Positions 23,061 through 34,100 of a stretch of 64,000 nucleotides of DNA are shown here, piece by piece. Made by a program: the position numbers and the translations under genes. The stretch is taken from contig JACEFZ010027104.1 in the NCBI GenBank assembly GCA_014155875.1, positions 336,501 through 400,500 of the forward strand, in the 5' to 3' direction. The notes beneath the pieces were generated by a model, which saw only the letters and a list, made by a program, of their open reading frames with translations, had not been told where the DNA came from and made no database searches. Position 1 is the stretch's first letter. Each line of letters starts with the position of its first letter. Origin of the DNA: Cepaea nemoralis. Taxonomy: Eukaryota > Mollusca > Gastropoda > Stylommatophora > Helicidae.

Positions 23061-25855
23061 ACAATAGCACAGATAAATTAATGTGTAGCTTACAGCTAAC
23101 CATGGAACAATATCCATGCCCATTTATGGTGCTCATGGCCACCAATCATGGCTACCCAGTGAACCATGCTGCACTGGCTATAAATTACTGCACCATATAA
23201 ACACATTATGCCGTGACAATAGATATTTATCCAACCTGAAAAACTGGCACAGCCATGCCTTACATTTGCCAAAATGTTATGCCTAATAATAAATAAAGTA
23301 CAATGTATTATAGGCCTAACAGATGGGAAGTGGAAGCACACTGCCAACCTGTTCTCTATTTTAGAGTGGTTTTGGGAATATGTGCATGATACAAAATATT
23401 TTGGAAACCTAGAAAAACATTTTCCACATTCCCAAAGACTTCAATGTAATGTTTTTACTGCCATTCAATCAGGCTGCTGTAATTTGTAGTTAATATATTT
23501 ATAAATAGACAATGTCAGAAAATGAATGAAAAACGGTGTTATCTAAACATGTACATTTATTAACACTGTCAAAATTATCTAATAAAAATTTAAAGCTTGC
23601 TTTATCTTCCTTTCTTGTGTGGGACTGAATGATGTACAAACAACAGAGTAGATTACAAGCTGGTTATATACAATAGTAGAGTATGGATTGTTCCAACGTC
23701 GTTTTGTTTTCATTCTATCCATACATTAATATTGTGATAACGTGCATACAAGTTAAACATGCAACAGAGTAAAGCATTTCATGACGGGCAACAATCTAAA
23801 GTGTACCGCTCCATGTTTCACTCTGTTATATGTAACAAATCATAAAGTAAGTAACATAACATATAATAATACAAGCAATCGCTCATAAAATCAAAATGAT
23901 ATTTGTTTTAGGGTATATTTGCTTTATAATTAATAGCTTGCATTCTGTAATCAATGATTTATCACAGGGATTTTAAATAATGAAAATATATCCTAATTAT
24001 AAATCAGAAGGGTTGAACAAGATATTATTGGTTTAAATACAAAAGAATACAATGTAAAAACAACGCTCAAGTATTCAGTTAATAAGAACAACATTATAAA
24101 AGTAACACACCCAACTATCAAGGAAGAGGTTATGGAATGTAAAATTGGTGTTTCTAACAAGTCAACAAAACAAAACATGCAGAATAGCTGGGTATGTCCA
24201 GTTCACATGCTTGAAACTTTGATGATTATGAAAATTAACTGGATTTCTAAACAGATGATCATCCTTATTGTCTTAGTTACCACAAAATGAAATCTTAAAA
24301 ATGCCTGTCACATTTATAAGATACGTACTATATTTTTTGAAGAAATAAGTTTTAAAAGCTACAATCGTATTTATATATTAAAGAAAAAAAAAACAATTTA
24401 AACTGAAGAAACATGAGTTAGTGAAACAGATATATATATGTTTTAATGTTTGAGGTACGTTTAAAGAATTGTGGAATCACAATTATTGTAATGATTTAGA
24501 GCAATGTTTTAAGAAAAGACACCTAATGAAATGGACAGTCTAAACTATTTTGAGATTTATCAATCTAAGAAATAGCATAACTTGATAAGCATAAGCTTTA
24601 TTTATCCATACATTTTAAAATCAAAAGATTTATTGTTAAATTTGTAAAACTGTAAATGGATGGATAATTTGATTTTATTTAAATATTCAACAGTAACTGA
24701 TAAGGCAATCGTGCAAAATATATAGTATCTCTGAATTTAATTACTTCTATTTTTAACTTAAATCTTTTTCAAAAGGACTACAGTTGTAACAAAATAAAAT
24801 ATTGAAGTGTTCATCCGACAAATGGTGATACATCATTTGACTAATGCAGCTGTCATTCAAGCAAAGCATGTTTGCCTGTCTGTATGTGTACAAGCTGTTC
24901 ACATAGGCCTTCATTAAAACTGAAGCAGATATTCAGTCCGTCAGCAAATTTGTGAACTATACGAGGAATGTTACAGAAAATATTCTGTAACTGCTCCTCT
25001 GCCCACAGAATTCACTTCTCCGGCCTTATGTGTGCAGCTTTAACAGCTTAAAACAAAGACAGAAATTTGTGAGAAAGAAAAATAGTTGTTGGTTTGTAAG
25101 CTTCCTGCGGTCAAAACTTTATATAGTCAGTCAAACAATTGGGTCAAGTGTCAGTATTTATTTGTAAACATCCAGTTCATAAAATGTGGACTAATTCAGC
25201 CGTACAGCAAAATTTACCAGATTTGCCAGGAATGGTCTTTCATGAAATACCTGTCACTACGATAATGTATATGTTTTCATTATAAAAAGCCAGTCAATTA
25301 GAACAACTGAATGATGGTATATTTTATGGCTAACAGACAGACTAAGAAAACATCTAAACAGTTGAAAGAAAGATGGCGTTTTTATGGCTACCAAGTAGAC
25401 AAAGACAACATCTGCCGAGCAAAGTTAAAATACCAGCGCAAAACCATAGAAGAAACTGCTTTTGAAAGATGTATATATATATATATATACACACATATAT
25501 GTAAGTCTATAATATATAACCGATTCCCCTTCTCAACAGATTTTAGTCCCTTGTTCAGAGCAGAGTTAGGTTGCAATGTTAACACATGGTATGGTGAAGT
25601 GTGACTGTGAGCATGCTCAGAAACCACCCCTCTAGTTAGTAAATTGCACTGAAGCCAAAATCTCACTTGATTATTTACACAATAGCCAAACCACGTTAAT
25701 GATAGTATTTCTAATCCATGCATATGAGAAAAAAGAAAAGCAACATTTTTCTCAAAAAATATTATCACAAGATAATATGAGTAACATATACAATTGGGGT
25801 TCTTAACATTGATAAGGTAAAATTTTGTAATGAATGATTCCAATCAAAGAACTTG
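23061..25855. other. No gene seen (2.8 kb)
   Basis: AT-rich unique sequence with many stops in all frames. A short TA run lies at 25470-25500. Could be intergenic or part of an unrecognised untranslated region. Confidence 0.45.
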
Positions 25856-26110
25856 AGTTTAATATCATCATCATCATGTGCCATGCGGATAAGCATAGGC
25901 AGTCATGTTTCCCTATCTTATACGATCACGATAGACGTGGATCAACTCTGTGTTCTTGTCCCAACCATGCCATGTGGTCAAGCCATCCAGATATTTAATT
26001 CTCTGCCTTCTGATGATCTTTTTCTCTCAATCTTGCCAGTTGTCACCAAGTTATCTAGTTTATTTCTTCTCATAACATGCCCTCCAAAAAATTTGCCTCT
26101 AGTAGGACTT
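25856..26110 (-). mobile_element. LINE 3'-end fragment, antisense
   Basis: The ATC-rich tail (atcatcatcatcatgtgcca) starts near 25862. The antisense C-terminal codons follow, including the reverse complements of the LIHVD, HDWDKNTEL-like and LDDLATWHG regions. Degenerate. Confidence 0.65.
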
Positions 26111-26454
26111 GCTCACTGAACCGATTGCAACTTTCATAAAATCCTATTGGGTTCTGTTAATACGTGAGAATTGTTAACATGTTTACACAATAAATTGTTA
26201 TACCCAACAGATTTTTTCAAAATATTTCAATCTAATAACAATATTTAAGTTGTATTTGTTCTGTTTACTGTTTATCCAACACTGACACTATTCTCATTGC
26301 TGCTTACATATTTCTAATACAAGTATGTATATTAATTTAATTAATTATGAAAAGACTAAACAGTGAATGCTGTTTTCTGTAAATACAAAGTGACTACAGA
26401 CTGATATTTTTTCTCATGTAAAATGATCAAAGATCCAATATGTATGAAATTGTG

Positions 26455-26595
26455 ACATATTGGGGAAATGATGGTAAACCCATATTTTCTTGACTAGTAG
26501 TCAATGTGTGATGATGCTGTCAGCATTAATGCTGGCATTTTACCTCTCATAAACTACATTTTCTGGCATCTATACTATGTAAACATAAATGATAA
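26455..26595 (-). mobile_element. SINE family C fragment, degenerate
   Basis: The plus strand shows aaacccatattttcttgact, gtcaatgtgtgatgatgctg and acattttctggcatctatac, resembling the copies at 16880 and 19885. Confidence 0.5.
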
Positions 26596-26599
26596 CTTT

Positions 26600-28685
26600 G
26601 TTATCTGTTTTATATCACGTTATGTAAAATGAGATCACTGCACATTGAATATTCCCAAGCATGTGTTAGTCCTCTGAAGAAACAGCCATCAAAGTGTTTC
26701 TGCTCACTGTTCCTATGGTTGTGGTGTTTCCTCTCTTGACCTTGCAGACATCATGAATGTGCTTGCTTGGTCAGACTATATTCCCAGCTCATGTAGTCAG
26801 GCTATGGTCAGTCTCATCAGTACCTATTAGCCTATATATACATATATACTGTGTTGACTATATCAGCCCTGCCCATGCTTCTTCCTTTTTGCATTGGTAC
26901 ATTATTTGCTATTTGACCTGTACATTCCGTACCTTTTACTCCAACATGTCCAGATGTGTACCCAGGTGAGTTACATGAAGCATGACATTTGAATGCTGTC
27001 TATCTATTCAGAGCAGAAACCTCTGGTTATGGTTTTCCATGGTGTGTTCATGGAGTCTGGTATGATTACTGCATGTGTGGCTGTTTGTTCTGATGCCCAT
27101 GTAGTGCTCTAGAGGCAGCAGTGATCGCTATAGGTATGCTTTCTTTTGTATTTGTCTGGAAAGTGCTGCATGCCGCTATCTTCTGTAATTGTTTTCCCCA
27201 ACATTTTTGCAGTATACGCCTACTAAACAGATTTGTTTGTCTACTACTGATATAAAATTACATTTTATTCTAGACTAATCACATTATTCTAAAGGAGGGC
27301 TGGGAAAACAGCTTAACTATTCTGACTCTAGATCTAGTTATTTCAGTGTCTCTACCCAGTTGACTGAATCAGCCTTATTATGTCCCAGATACTGTTTTAA
27401 CCTTTTCTGGCCCACTATACATGACTAAAGAAATTACTGCCTGTGGCAGAAAGCTTTAGAAAAGTATGTGAAGTATGGGGTAAACCTGGCATAAGATGAG
27501 TTACAATAACAACCTCTTGCATTTTGAGTGTCACTGTATATGCAGAAAAAGTCAAAACTTTCCTTTTCAAAACATACAACTGAAGTATACTAAAACATGG
27601 AAAAACAAATGGAACTTGCAATAATCACAATTACTTATATCAAAAATATAATCAGCAGTGATGTTAATTTGTTATATTTCTTCTTCCAAGAATAAAATAT
27701 ACGTAACATTTTGTTTGGATGAAAGCAAAAACTAGTCAATTCTAGAAATTGTCATTAGGTGCACTGGGTCATAGGGTAAGCTCCAAAGCACTGCTGGATC
27801 AATAAGAACAACAATTTAAATTAGCTACAAAGGAAGAAATAGGTATTGTAAAAACAACTTTAGATGTTTCATTAACTGTTTTCTGAATTATAAATTAGCA
27901 AAACAAAAATAGCGTCCGCACAATACATCACGTTGTCTACAGAGGTAATTCTTGCGAAACAATGTGAAATATTGCTGCTCATGTTAGATCTACAACTTTA
28001 CAACAAAACATTGGTTTTGAAATTGTTCATATTGGCATACTTTTACCTCCTATGCTGCATTGATAATTGCCCTACACATACAAATACATCCATCTTTTCT
28101 TGCTTTCTTCCTCATTCATTCTGAAAACATTTGTTGCATTGTGCCCATTTGCAGCAAAGCAAAGGACATAAGAGGACCTATTTTTTGCCACTTGAGAAGG
28201 ATGGGCATCAGATCCATACACAGAGATCTGTATTGTTTTTCTTCCTTTTCTGTGTAAACATTAAGACTTCAACCTGGCTGAATTAAAACAACACAGCTGT
28301 GAACTTGAGCTTTTTAACATCACCACAGAGTTTGTCTTCAAATGTGTAGACCAGAAAACTGTTCTCTGTTCTGCATATGTTGGACACCTGCAGCAAATGT
28401 TCAGCTGTCATTTTACCAGTTCCATTTTCATATTTATCAATATCTCACATTGCTAGCTTATTGAAAAAGTGGTATTTCAGCATGTTATTTTCTTTGTGAT
28501 TTTTATTTTCTACAGATTCCTCTGAAGAAACTGTTTTGAGACTATTATCCTCAACTGATTTCAAATTGCATTTTGCATTAGGTGTCCATAATCACTGGCA
28601 CAATGTATGCTGTATATTATTATACTAAAACGTTTCTATGGTATTATATCAAAACATTATTTCATTTGCATTGTTGCATAAAAAC
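26600..28685. other. No gene seen (2.1 kb)
   Basis: Unique AT-rich sequence. No open frame has recognisable homology. Confidence 0.45.
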
Positions 28686-28687
28686 AA

Positions 28688-28803
28688 TGTTAGCTCTGTA
28701 TTTTGTAAGTTGAGTAGTTAGCTCTGTATTTTGTTAGTTGAGTAGTTAGCTCTGTATTTTGTTAGTTGAGTAGTTAGCTCTGTATTTTGTTAGTTGAGTA
28801 CTA
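28688..28803. repeat. 28-bp minisatellite, 4 copies
   Basis: The unit is built on ttagctctgtattttgttag plus ttgagtag. It lies immediately before the SINE B copy. Confidence 0.9.
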
Positions 28804-28805
28804 TC

Positions 28806-30175
28806 TTTTTGCATTCGCTCGCTTTGAACTCTTAGCATAGCCCATGCATGGGCTGATGCTTCTAGTAGTTGCCACTATTGGGGAGTGCACTGGGCTGATG
28901 TTTGCTGCTAGTAGTTGCCACTATTGGGGAGTGCACTGGGCTGATGTTTGCTGCTAGTAGTTGCCACTATTGGGGAGTGCACTGGGCTGATGTTTGCTGC
29001 TAGTAGTTGCCACTATTGGGGAGTGCACTGGGCTGATGTTTGCTGCTAGTAGTTGCCACTATTGGGGAGTGCACTGGGCTGATGTTTGCTGCTAGTAGTT
29101 GCCACTATTGGGGAGTGCACTGGGCTGATGTTTGCTGCTAGTAGTTGCCACTATTGGGGAGTGCACTGGGCTGATGTTTGCTGCTAGTAGTTGCCACTAT
29201 TGGGGAGTGCACTGGGCTGATGTTTGCTGCTAGTAGTTGCCACTATTGGGGAGTGCACTGGGCTGATGTTTGCTGCTAGTAGTTGCCACTATTGGGGAGT
29301 GCACTGGGCTGATGTTTGCTGCTAGTAGTTGCCACTATTGGGGAGTGCACTGGGCTGATGTTTGCTGCTAGTAGTTGCCACTATTGGGGAGTGCACTGGG
29401 CTGATGTTTGCTGCTAGTAGTTGCCACTATTGGGGAGTGCACTGGGCTGATGTTTGCTGCTAGTAGTTGCCACTATTGGGGAGTGCACTGGGCTGATGTT
29501 TGCTGCTAGTAGTTGCCACTATTGGGGAGTGCACTGGGCTGATGTTTGCTGCTAGTAGTTGCCACTATTGGGGAGTGCACTGGGCTGATGTTTGCTGCTA
29601 GTAGTTGCCACTATTGGGGAGTGCACTGGGCTGATGTTTGCTGCTAGTAGTTGCCACTATTGGGGAGTGCACTGGGCTGATGTTTGCTGCTAGTAGTTGC
29701 CACTATTGGGGAGTGCACTGGGCTGATGTTTGCTGCTAGTAGTTGCCACTATTGGGGAGTGCACTGGGCTGATGTTTGCTGCTAGTAGTTGCCACTATTG
29801 GGGAGTGCACTGGGCTGATGTTTGCTGCTAGTAGTTGCCACTATTGGGGAGTGCACTGGGCTGATGTTTGCTGCTAGTAGTTGCCACTATTGGGGAGTGC
29901 ACTGGGCTGATGTTTGCTGCTAGTAGTTGCCACTATTGGGGAGTGCACTGGGCTGATGTTTGCTGCTAGTAGTTGCCACTATTGGGGAGTGCACTGGGCT
30001 GATGTTTGCTGCTAGTAGTTGCCACTATTGGGGAGTGCACTGGGCTGATGTTTGCTGCTAGTAGTTGCCACTATTGGGGAGTGCACTGGGCTGATGTTTG
30101 TGTGTGGATTAGCCTTCTCTGTTACTAGTGTCCCTCGCCATCAGGTGAACCCGCTCCAACTTCTGAGGTGTTAGC
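28806..30175 (-). mobile_element. SINE family B expanded internally by a satellite
   Basis: The left part (gcattcgctcgctttgaact, 28810-28829) and right part (gtgtggattagccttctctg, gtgtccctcgccatcaggtg, 30101-30150) are contiguous in ordinary family B copies such as 37225-37575. Here the middle of the body has expanded to about 1.24 kb of 46-bp repeats. Confidence 0.8.
28850..30089. repeat. 46-bp minisatellite, 27 copies, almost perfectly homogeneous
   Basis: The unit is gggctgatgtttgctgctag + tagttgccactattggggag + tgcact. The first copy is 42 bp (start 28850). The following 26 starts run from 28892 to 30088 at an exact 46-bp spacing. I see no variant among them, implying recent expansion or efficient homogenisation. 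The repeat lies about 0.5 kb downstream of the SGPP stop codon. Confidence 0.97.
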
Positions 30176-30290
30176 TCTGAATTGTTACATCAAAACAATG
30201 TTAGCTCTGTATTGTTACATCAAAACAATGTTATATCTGTAAAATTACATCACAACAATGTTAGCTCGGCATTATTTTATGAAAACAACA
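30171..30290. repeat. 30-bp minisatellite, 4 copies
   Basis: Copies start at 30171, 30201, 30231 and 30261 (ttagctctgtattgttacat + caaaacaatg), with increasing divergence. The first ten bases match the 28-bp unit at 28688. Confidence 0.9.
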
Positions 30291-30360
30291 AAAGCCATGT
30301 ATTATTATTATACTAACCGTGTGATATCTGCAGACCCCTTAGAAAGTAACAAACAGATAC

Positions 30361-30366
30361 TTTAAT
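30361..30366 (-). terminator. Possible SGPP polyadenylation signal (ATTAAA)
   Basis: The plus strand tttaat reads ATTAAA on the minus strand about 220 bases downstream of the SGPP stop codon. I see no AATAAA in the first 300 bases of 3' flank. The assignment is tentative. Confidence 0.3.
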
Positions 30367-30585
30367 GCACCAAGATATATTTTTTTTTAAAAATATAACA
30401 GAATTTACACCCCAAAAATACAATCTGCCCTGGAATTATATAACCAACTAAAACGTTCCTTAAAGCAACAAAACTGCTTATTTTTTTTAAAGCAATCACC
30501 ATATATACAGTGCAATTACAATGCACATTCTATGTTCCAATGACAGCTGCATAAGAATATATGTCATGACATGATCAAAAGGAGA

Positions 30586-31149
30586 TCATAAAACTTCATA
30601 AAATGAGGCAGGCCGGTGAATTCCAAAGTAAAGATGCACTAAAGGTGCAAAGAAAGTAATCCCTGTTCCAACAAGGGTGTAGGTTGTGAATTTGTACGCA
30701 GTCATGACACCAGGGAAGGTTTTATCAGGTTTCTCTAACCCATACATGTATGAGTAAAACCGAATGGATAACCATCGAATAACTATGTATATTAGTGCCA
30801 GGACCGTCACACCACTAACGAATCTCAACAAAGCCATGCCACAATCACCCAATGTTGGAATGGTTATTGAGTAGGACTGCACCATTTCTGGTTCATGGAA
30901 GTAGCCCAGATGGTAGCCAACCCAACTGCCAATGCCAACTCCGGTCAGAGCTGCTACAATCTGGACGGCATCACCCTTTGAGGAATCCTTGTAATTGCTT
31001 GGGTAGCAAATGGTGCATAATGCCAGAGCTGTAAATAGCAGCACTGGAACTGCAAATGGGTGGGTTTGCTGGTATAAGTCATAGTCTTCTATACAGCCTA
31101 GAAAGATCAGCAAAATCAGCAAGGCATAGACCAATCCAACTAGCAGATC
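30586..31149 (-). CDS. SGPP: SGPP exon 4 (residues 313-499) and stop
   Basis: The acceptor GTGTTTCAG|GATCTG gives [18 protein letters not shown], followed by several membrane spans (about 339-357, 382-398, 430-446 and 469-488) and the C-terminus ending SFYEVL. The layout of C-terminal helices after motif 3 matches the family. The 30 codons upstream of 31149 in the same frame are intron. Confidence 0.92.
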   Translation of the reverse strand, partial: DLLVGLVYALLILLIFLGCIEDYDLYQQTHPFAVPVLLFTALALCTICYPSNYKDSSKGDAVQIVAALTGVGIGSWVGYHLGYFHEPEMVQSYSITIPTLGDCGMALLRFVSGVTVLALIYIVIRWLSIRFYSYMYGLEKPDKTFPGVMTAYKFTTYTLVGTGITFFAPLVHLYFGIHRPASFYEVL

Positions 31150-34100
31150 CTGAAACACACAAATAAAGTACTGTTGGCATTTGTGAACACTGAACTCATC
31201 ATTTCCATGTTTTCTATCTTCTTTGTAAACATATAGCATATAAACAATATATGATCAATTCTACAGTTGCATTCAGTAGCATCTATCTTTAAAAAAGGTT
31301 AGTTGCATATCTTTTACAGGATGTCGCAGTCAACCCCAGCAGTTTTTGGCTGTTTGTGATCTCTTGGCAAGTTTACGTTCAGTAGTTTGCTATTGCTTTC
31401 TGTCTTTAGCTTGTTAAAAATAAGGGTTAAAAAGGCAAGAAGACTGACTTCATTGCACCAGGTCTTACCCCATGTGGCCCAGTCTCTTTCCACAAGGTAA
31501 CACACTGAAAGCCTTGCAAATAGCACAAACTCCAGTATGACCCCCAGGCCAGAATCAAAACCACAACCTTCAAAGTGTAAGGCAGGCGGCATAACCACTA
31601 TGCCACGGAGACTTCCCCTAGCTTGTTAATCAGATGATACCTCAGGCCGTTTGAAGTCTGAAGACTGCTACTTGTGCTCACTTCCAATTTTTCTGATGGC
31701 CTAGAAGTTAGTTTTTCCACTAGGTTCAGCAGCCGCACCCCATAGACCTCATCAACCAATGCCTGAAGTAGCCTTTCACCATGTTTTCCAATAGCATCAG
31801 CATTTTCACTGCCCGTATCAGACTGAAGTATCCTTCCACCAGGTTTTACAAATGTATTAGTATTTTCACTGCCTGTTGTGAGGTAATGAATTAACGTCAT
31901 GATGTGACTTGCCAAGTGGCATTCATGTCTCTCCACAGATCATGGCCCCTTGGCATTCATGTCTCTCCACAGAGCTTGGTCTTTGTTGCATTCATGTCTC
32001 TCCCCAGATCTTGGTCCCTGTTGCATTCATGTCTCTCCCCAAATCTTGGTCCCTGTTGCATTCATGTCTCTCCCCAGATCTTGGTCCCTGTTGCATTCAT
32101 GTCTCTCCCCAGATCTTGGTCCCTGGAGGCATTCATGTCTCTCCACAGATCTTGGTCTTTGTTGCATTCATGTCTCTCCCCAGATCTTGATCCCTGCTGC
32201 ATTCATGTCTCTCCCCAGATCTTGATCCCTATTGCATTCATGTCTCTCCCCAGATCTTGGTCCCTGTTGCATTCATGTCTCTCCCCAGATCTTGGTCCCT
32301 GTTGCATTCATGTCTCTACCCAGATCTTGATCCCTGGTGGCATTCATGTCTCTCCCCAGATCTTGGTCCCTGTTGCATTCATGTCTCTCCCCAGATCTTG
32401 ATCCCTGTTGTATTCATGTCTCTCCCCAGATCTTGATCCCTGTTGCATTCATGTCTCTCCCCAGATCTTGGTCCCTGTTGCATTCATGTCTCACCCCAGA
32501 TCTTGATCCCTGGTGGCATTCATGTCTCTCCCCAGATCTTGGTCCCTGTTGCATTCATGTCTCTCCCCAGATCATGATCCCTGTTGCATTCATGTCTCTC
32601 CCCAGATCTTGGTCCCTGTTGCATTCATGTCTCTCCCCAGATCTTGGTCCCTGTTGCTTTCATGTCTCTCCCCACATCTTGGTCCCTGTTGCATTCATGT
32701 CTCTCCCCAGATATTGGTCCCTGTTGCATTCATGTCTCTCCCCAGATCTTGGTCCCTGTTGCATTCATGTCTCTCCCTAGATCTTGATGACTGGTGGCAT
32801 TCATGTCTCTCCACAGATCTTGATGCCTGGTGGCATTCATGTCTCTCCCCAGATCTTGGTCCCCAGTGGCATTCATGTCTATCCTTAGATCATGGTCCCT
32901 GGTGGCATTCATGTCTCTCCCCAGATCTTGGTCCCTGTTGCATTCATGTCTATCCTTAGATCATGGTCCCTGGTGGCATTCATGTCTATCCTTAGATCAT
33001 GGTCCCTGTTGCATTCATGTCTCTCCACAGATCTTGATGCCTGGTGGCATTCATGTCTCTCCCCAGATCTTGGTCCCTGTTGCTTTCATGTCTCTCCCCA
33101 GATCTTGGTCCCTGTTGCATTCATGTCTCTCCCCAGATCTTGGTCCCTGTTGCTTTCATGTCTCTCCCCACATCTTGGTCCCTGTTGCATTCATGTCTCT
33201 CCCCAGATATTGGTCCCTGTTGCATTCATGTCTCTCCCCAGATCTTGGTCCCTGTTGCATTCATGTCTCTCCCTAGATCTTGATGACTGGTGGCATTCAT
33301 GTCTCTCCACAGATCTTGATGCCTGGTGGCATTCATGTCTCTCCCCAGATCTTGGTCCCCAGTGGCATTCATGTCTATCCTTAGATCATGGTCCCTGGTG
33401 GCATTCATGTCTCTCCACAGATCTTGGTCCCCAGTGGCATTCATGTCTATCCCCAGATCTTGGTCCCCAGTGGCATTCTTGTCTCTCCCCAGATCTTGGT
33501 CCCCAGTGGCATTCATGTCTATCCTTAGATCATGGTCCCTGGTGGCATTCATGTCTCTCCACAGATCTTGGTCCCAGGTGGCATTCATGTCTCCACAGAT
33601 GTTGGCCCCTGGACAGATGCCGGTCATTCAGAAAGCAATGGCAAACTACTGAATGTAAACTTCCTAAGAGATCACAAACAGAAAAAAAAAATGTTGGGGT
33701 TGACTGCTACATCCTGTAAAGGATATGCAACAAACTTAACCTGACATGTCAGTGTAAGTGATTTATTACATGAGATACTTTTTATCTTCTAAAATTCACC
33801 ATTTTCTTAGCATATTCTGCTCTTGTCATTGGCTGTGGCTTAGAGTTCAGTAACATGCAGTTTCACAATTCCCTGACATGTACCAATTTGAGGGATTGAT
33901 ACCAGCCATTAGGAAGCAGGTTGATTTGCATTGATTTCATTAGTACAAGGTGTTGGCTGTTTAGAGAGCAATGCCAAATTACTAACGTAAATTACCTAAT
34001 AAATAACAATCAGCCACTAAATGCAGGGGTTGACTGCAACCTCCAGTAAAGGACATGCAACTAATTTTATTCTAGTCTTAATCTCTGTCATGCATCTTCC

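Noticed and set aside
25388..25843. 151-codon minus-strand frame
   Set aside because: No recognisable domain, low-complexity TA segment inside, no splice or codon support.
17340..28680. Possible long 3' untranslated region of a host gene
   Set aside because: AT-rich and gene-free, but no coding exon or polyadenylation context links it to a gene in this window.
28850..30089. CRISPR or centromeric satellite
   Set aside because: Direct head-to-tail units with no spacers; limited to 1.2 kb inside a SINE, so there is no support for a centromere.
31904..33719. Overlapping open frames of 60-275 codons rich in [16 protein letters not shown] repeats
   Set aside because: They arise in several frames of one 35-bp repeat, and the repeat is better explained as amplified LINE codons read antisense.
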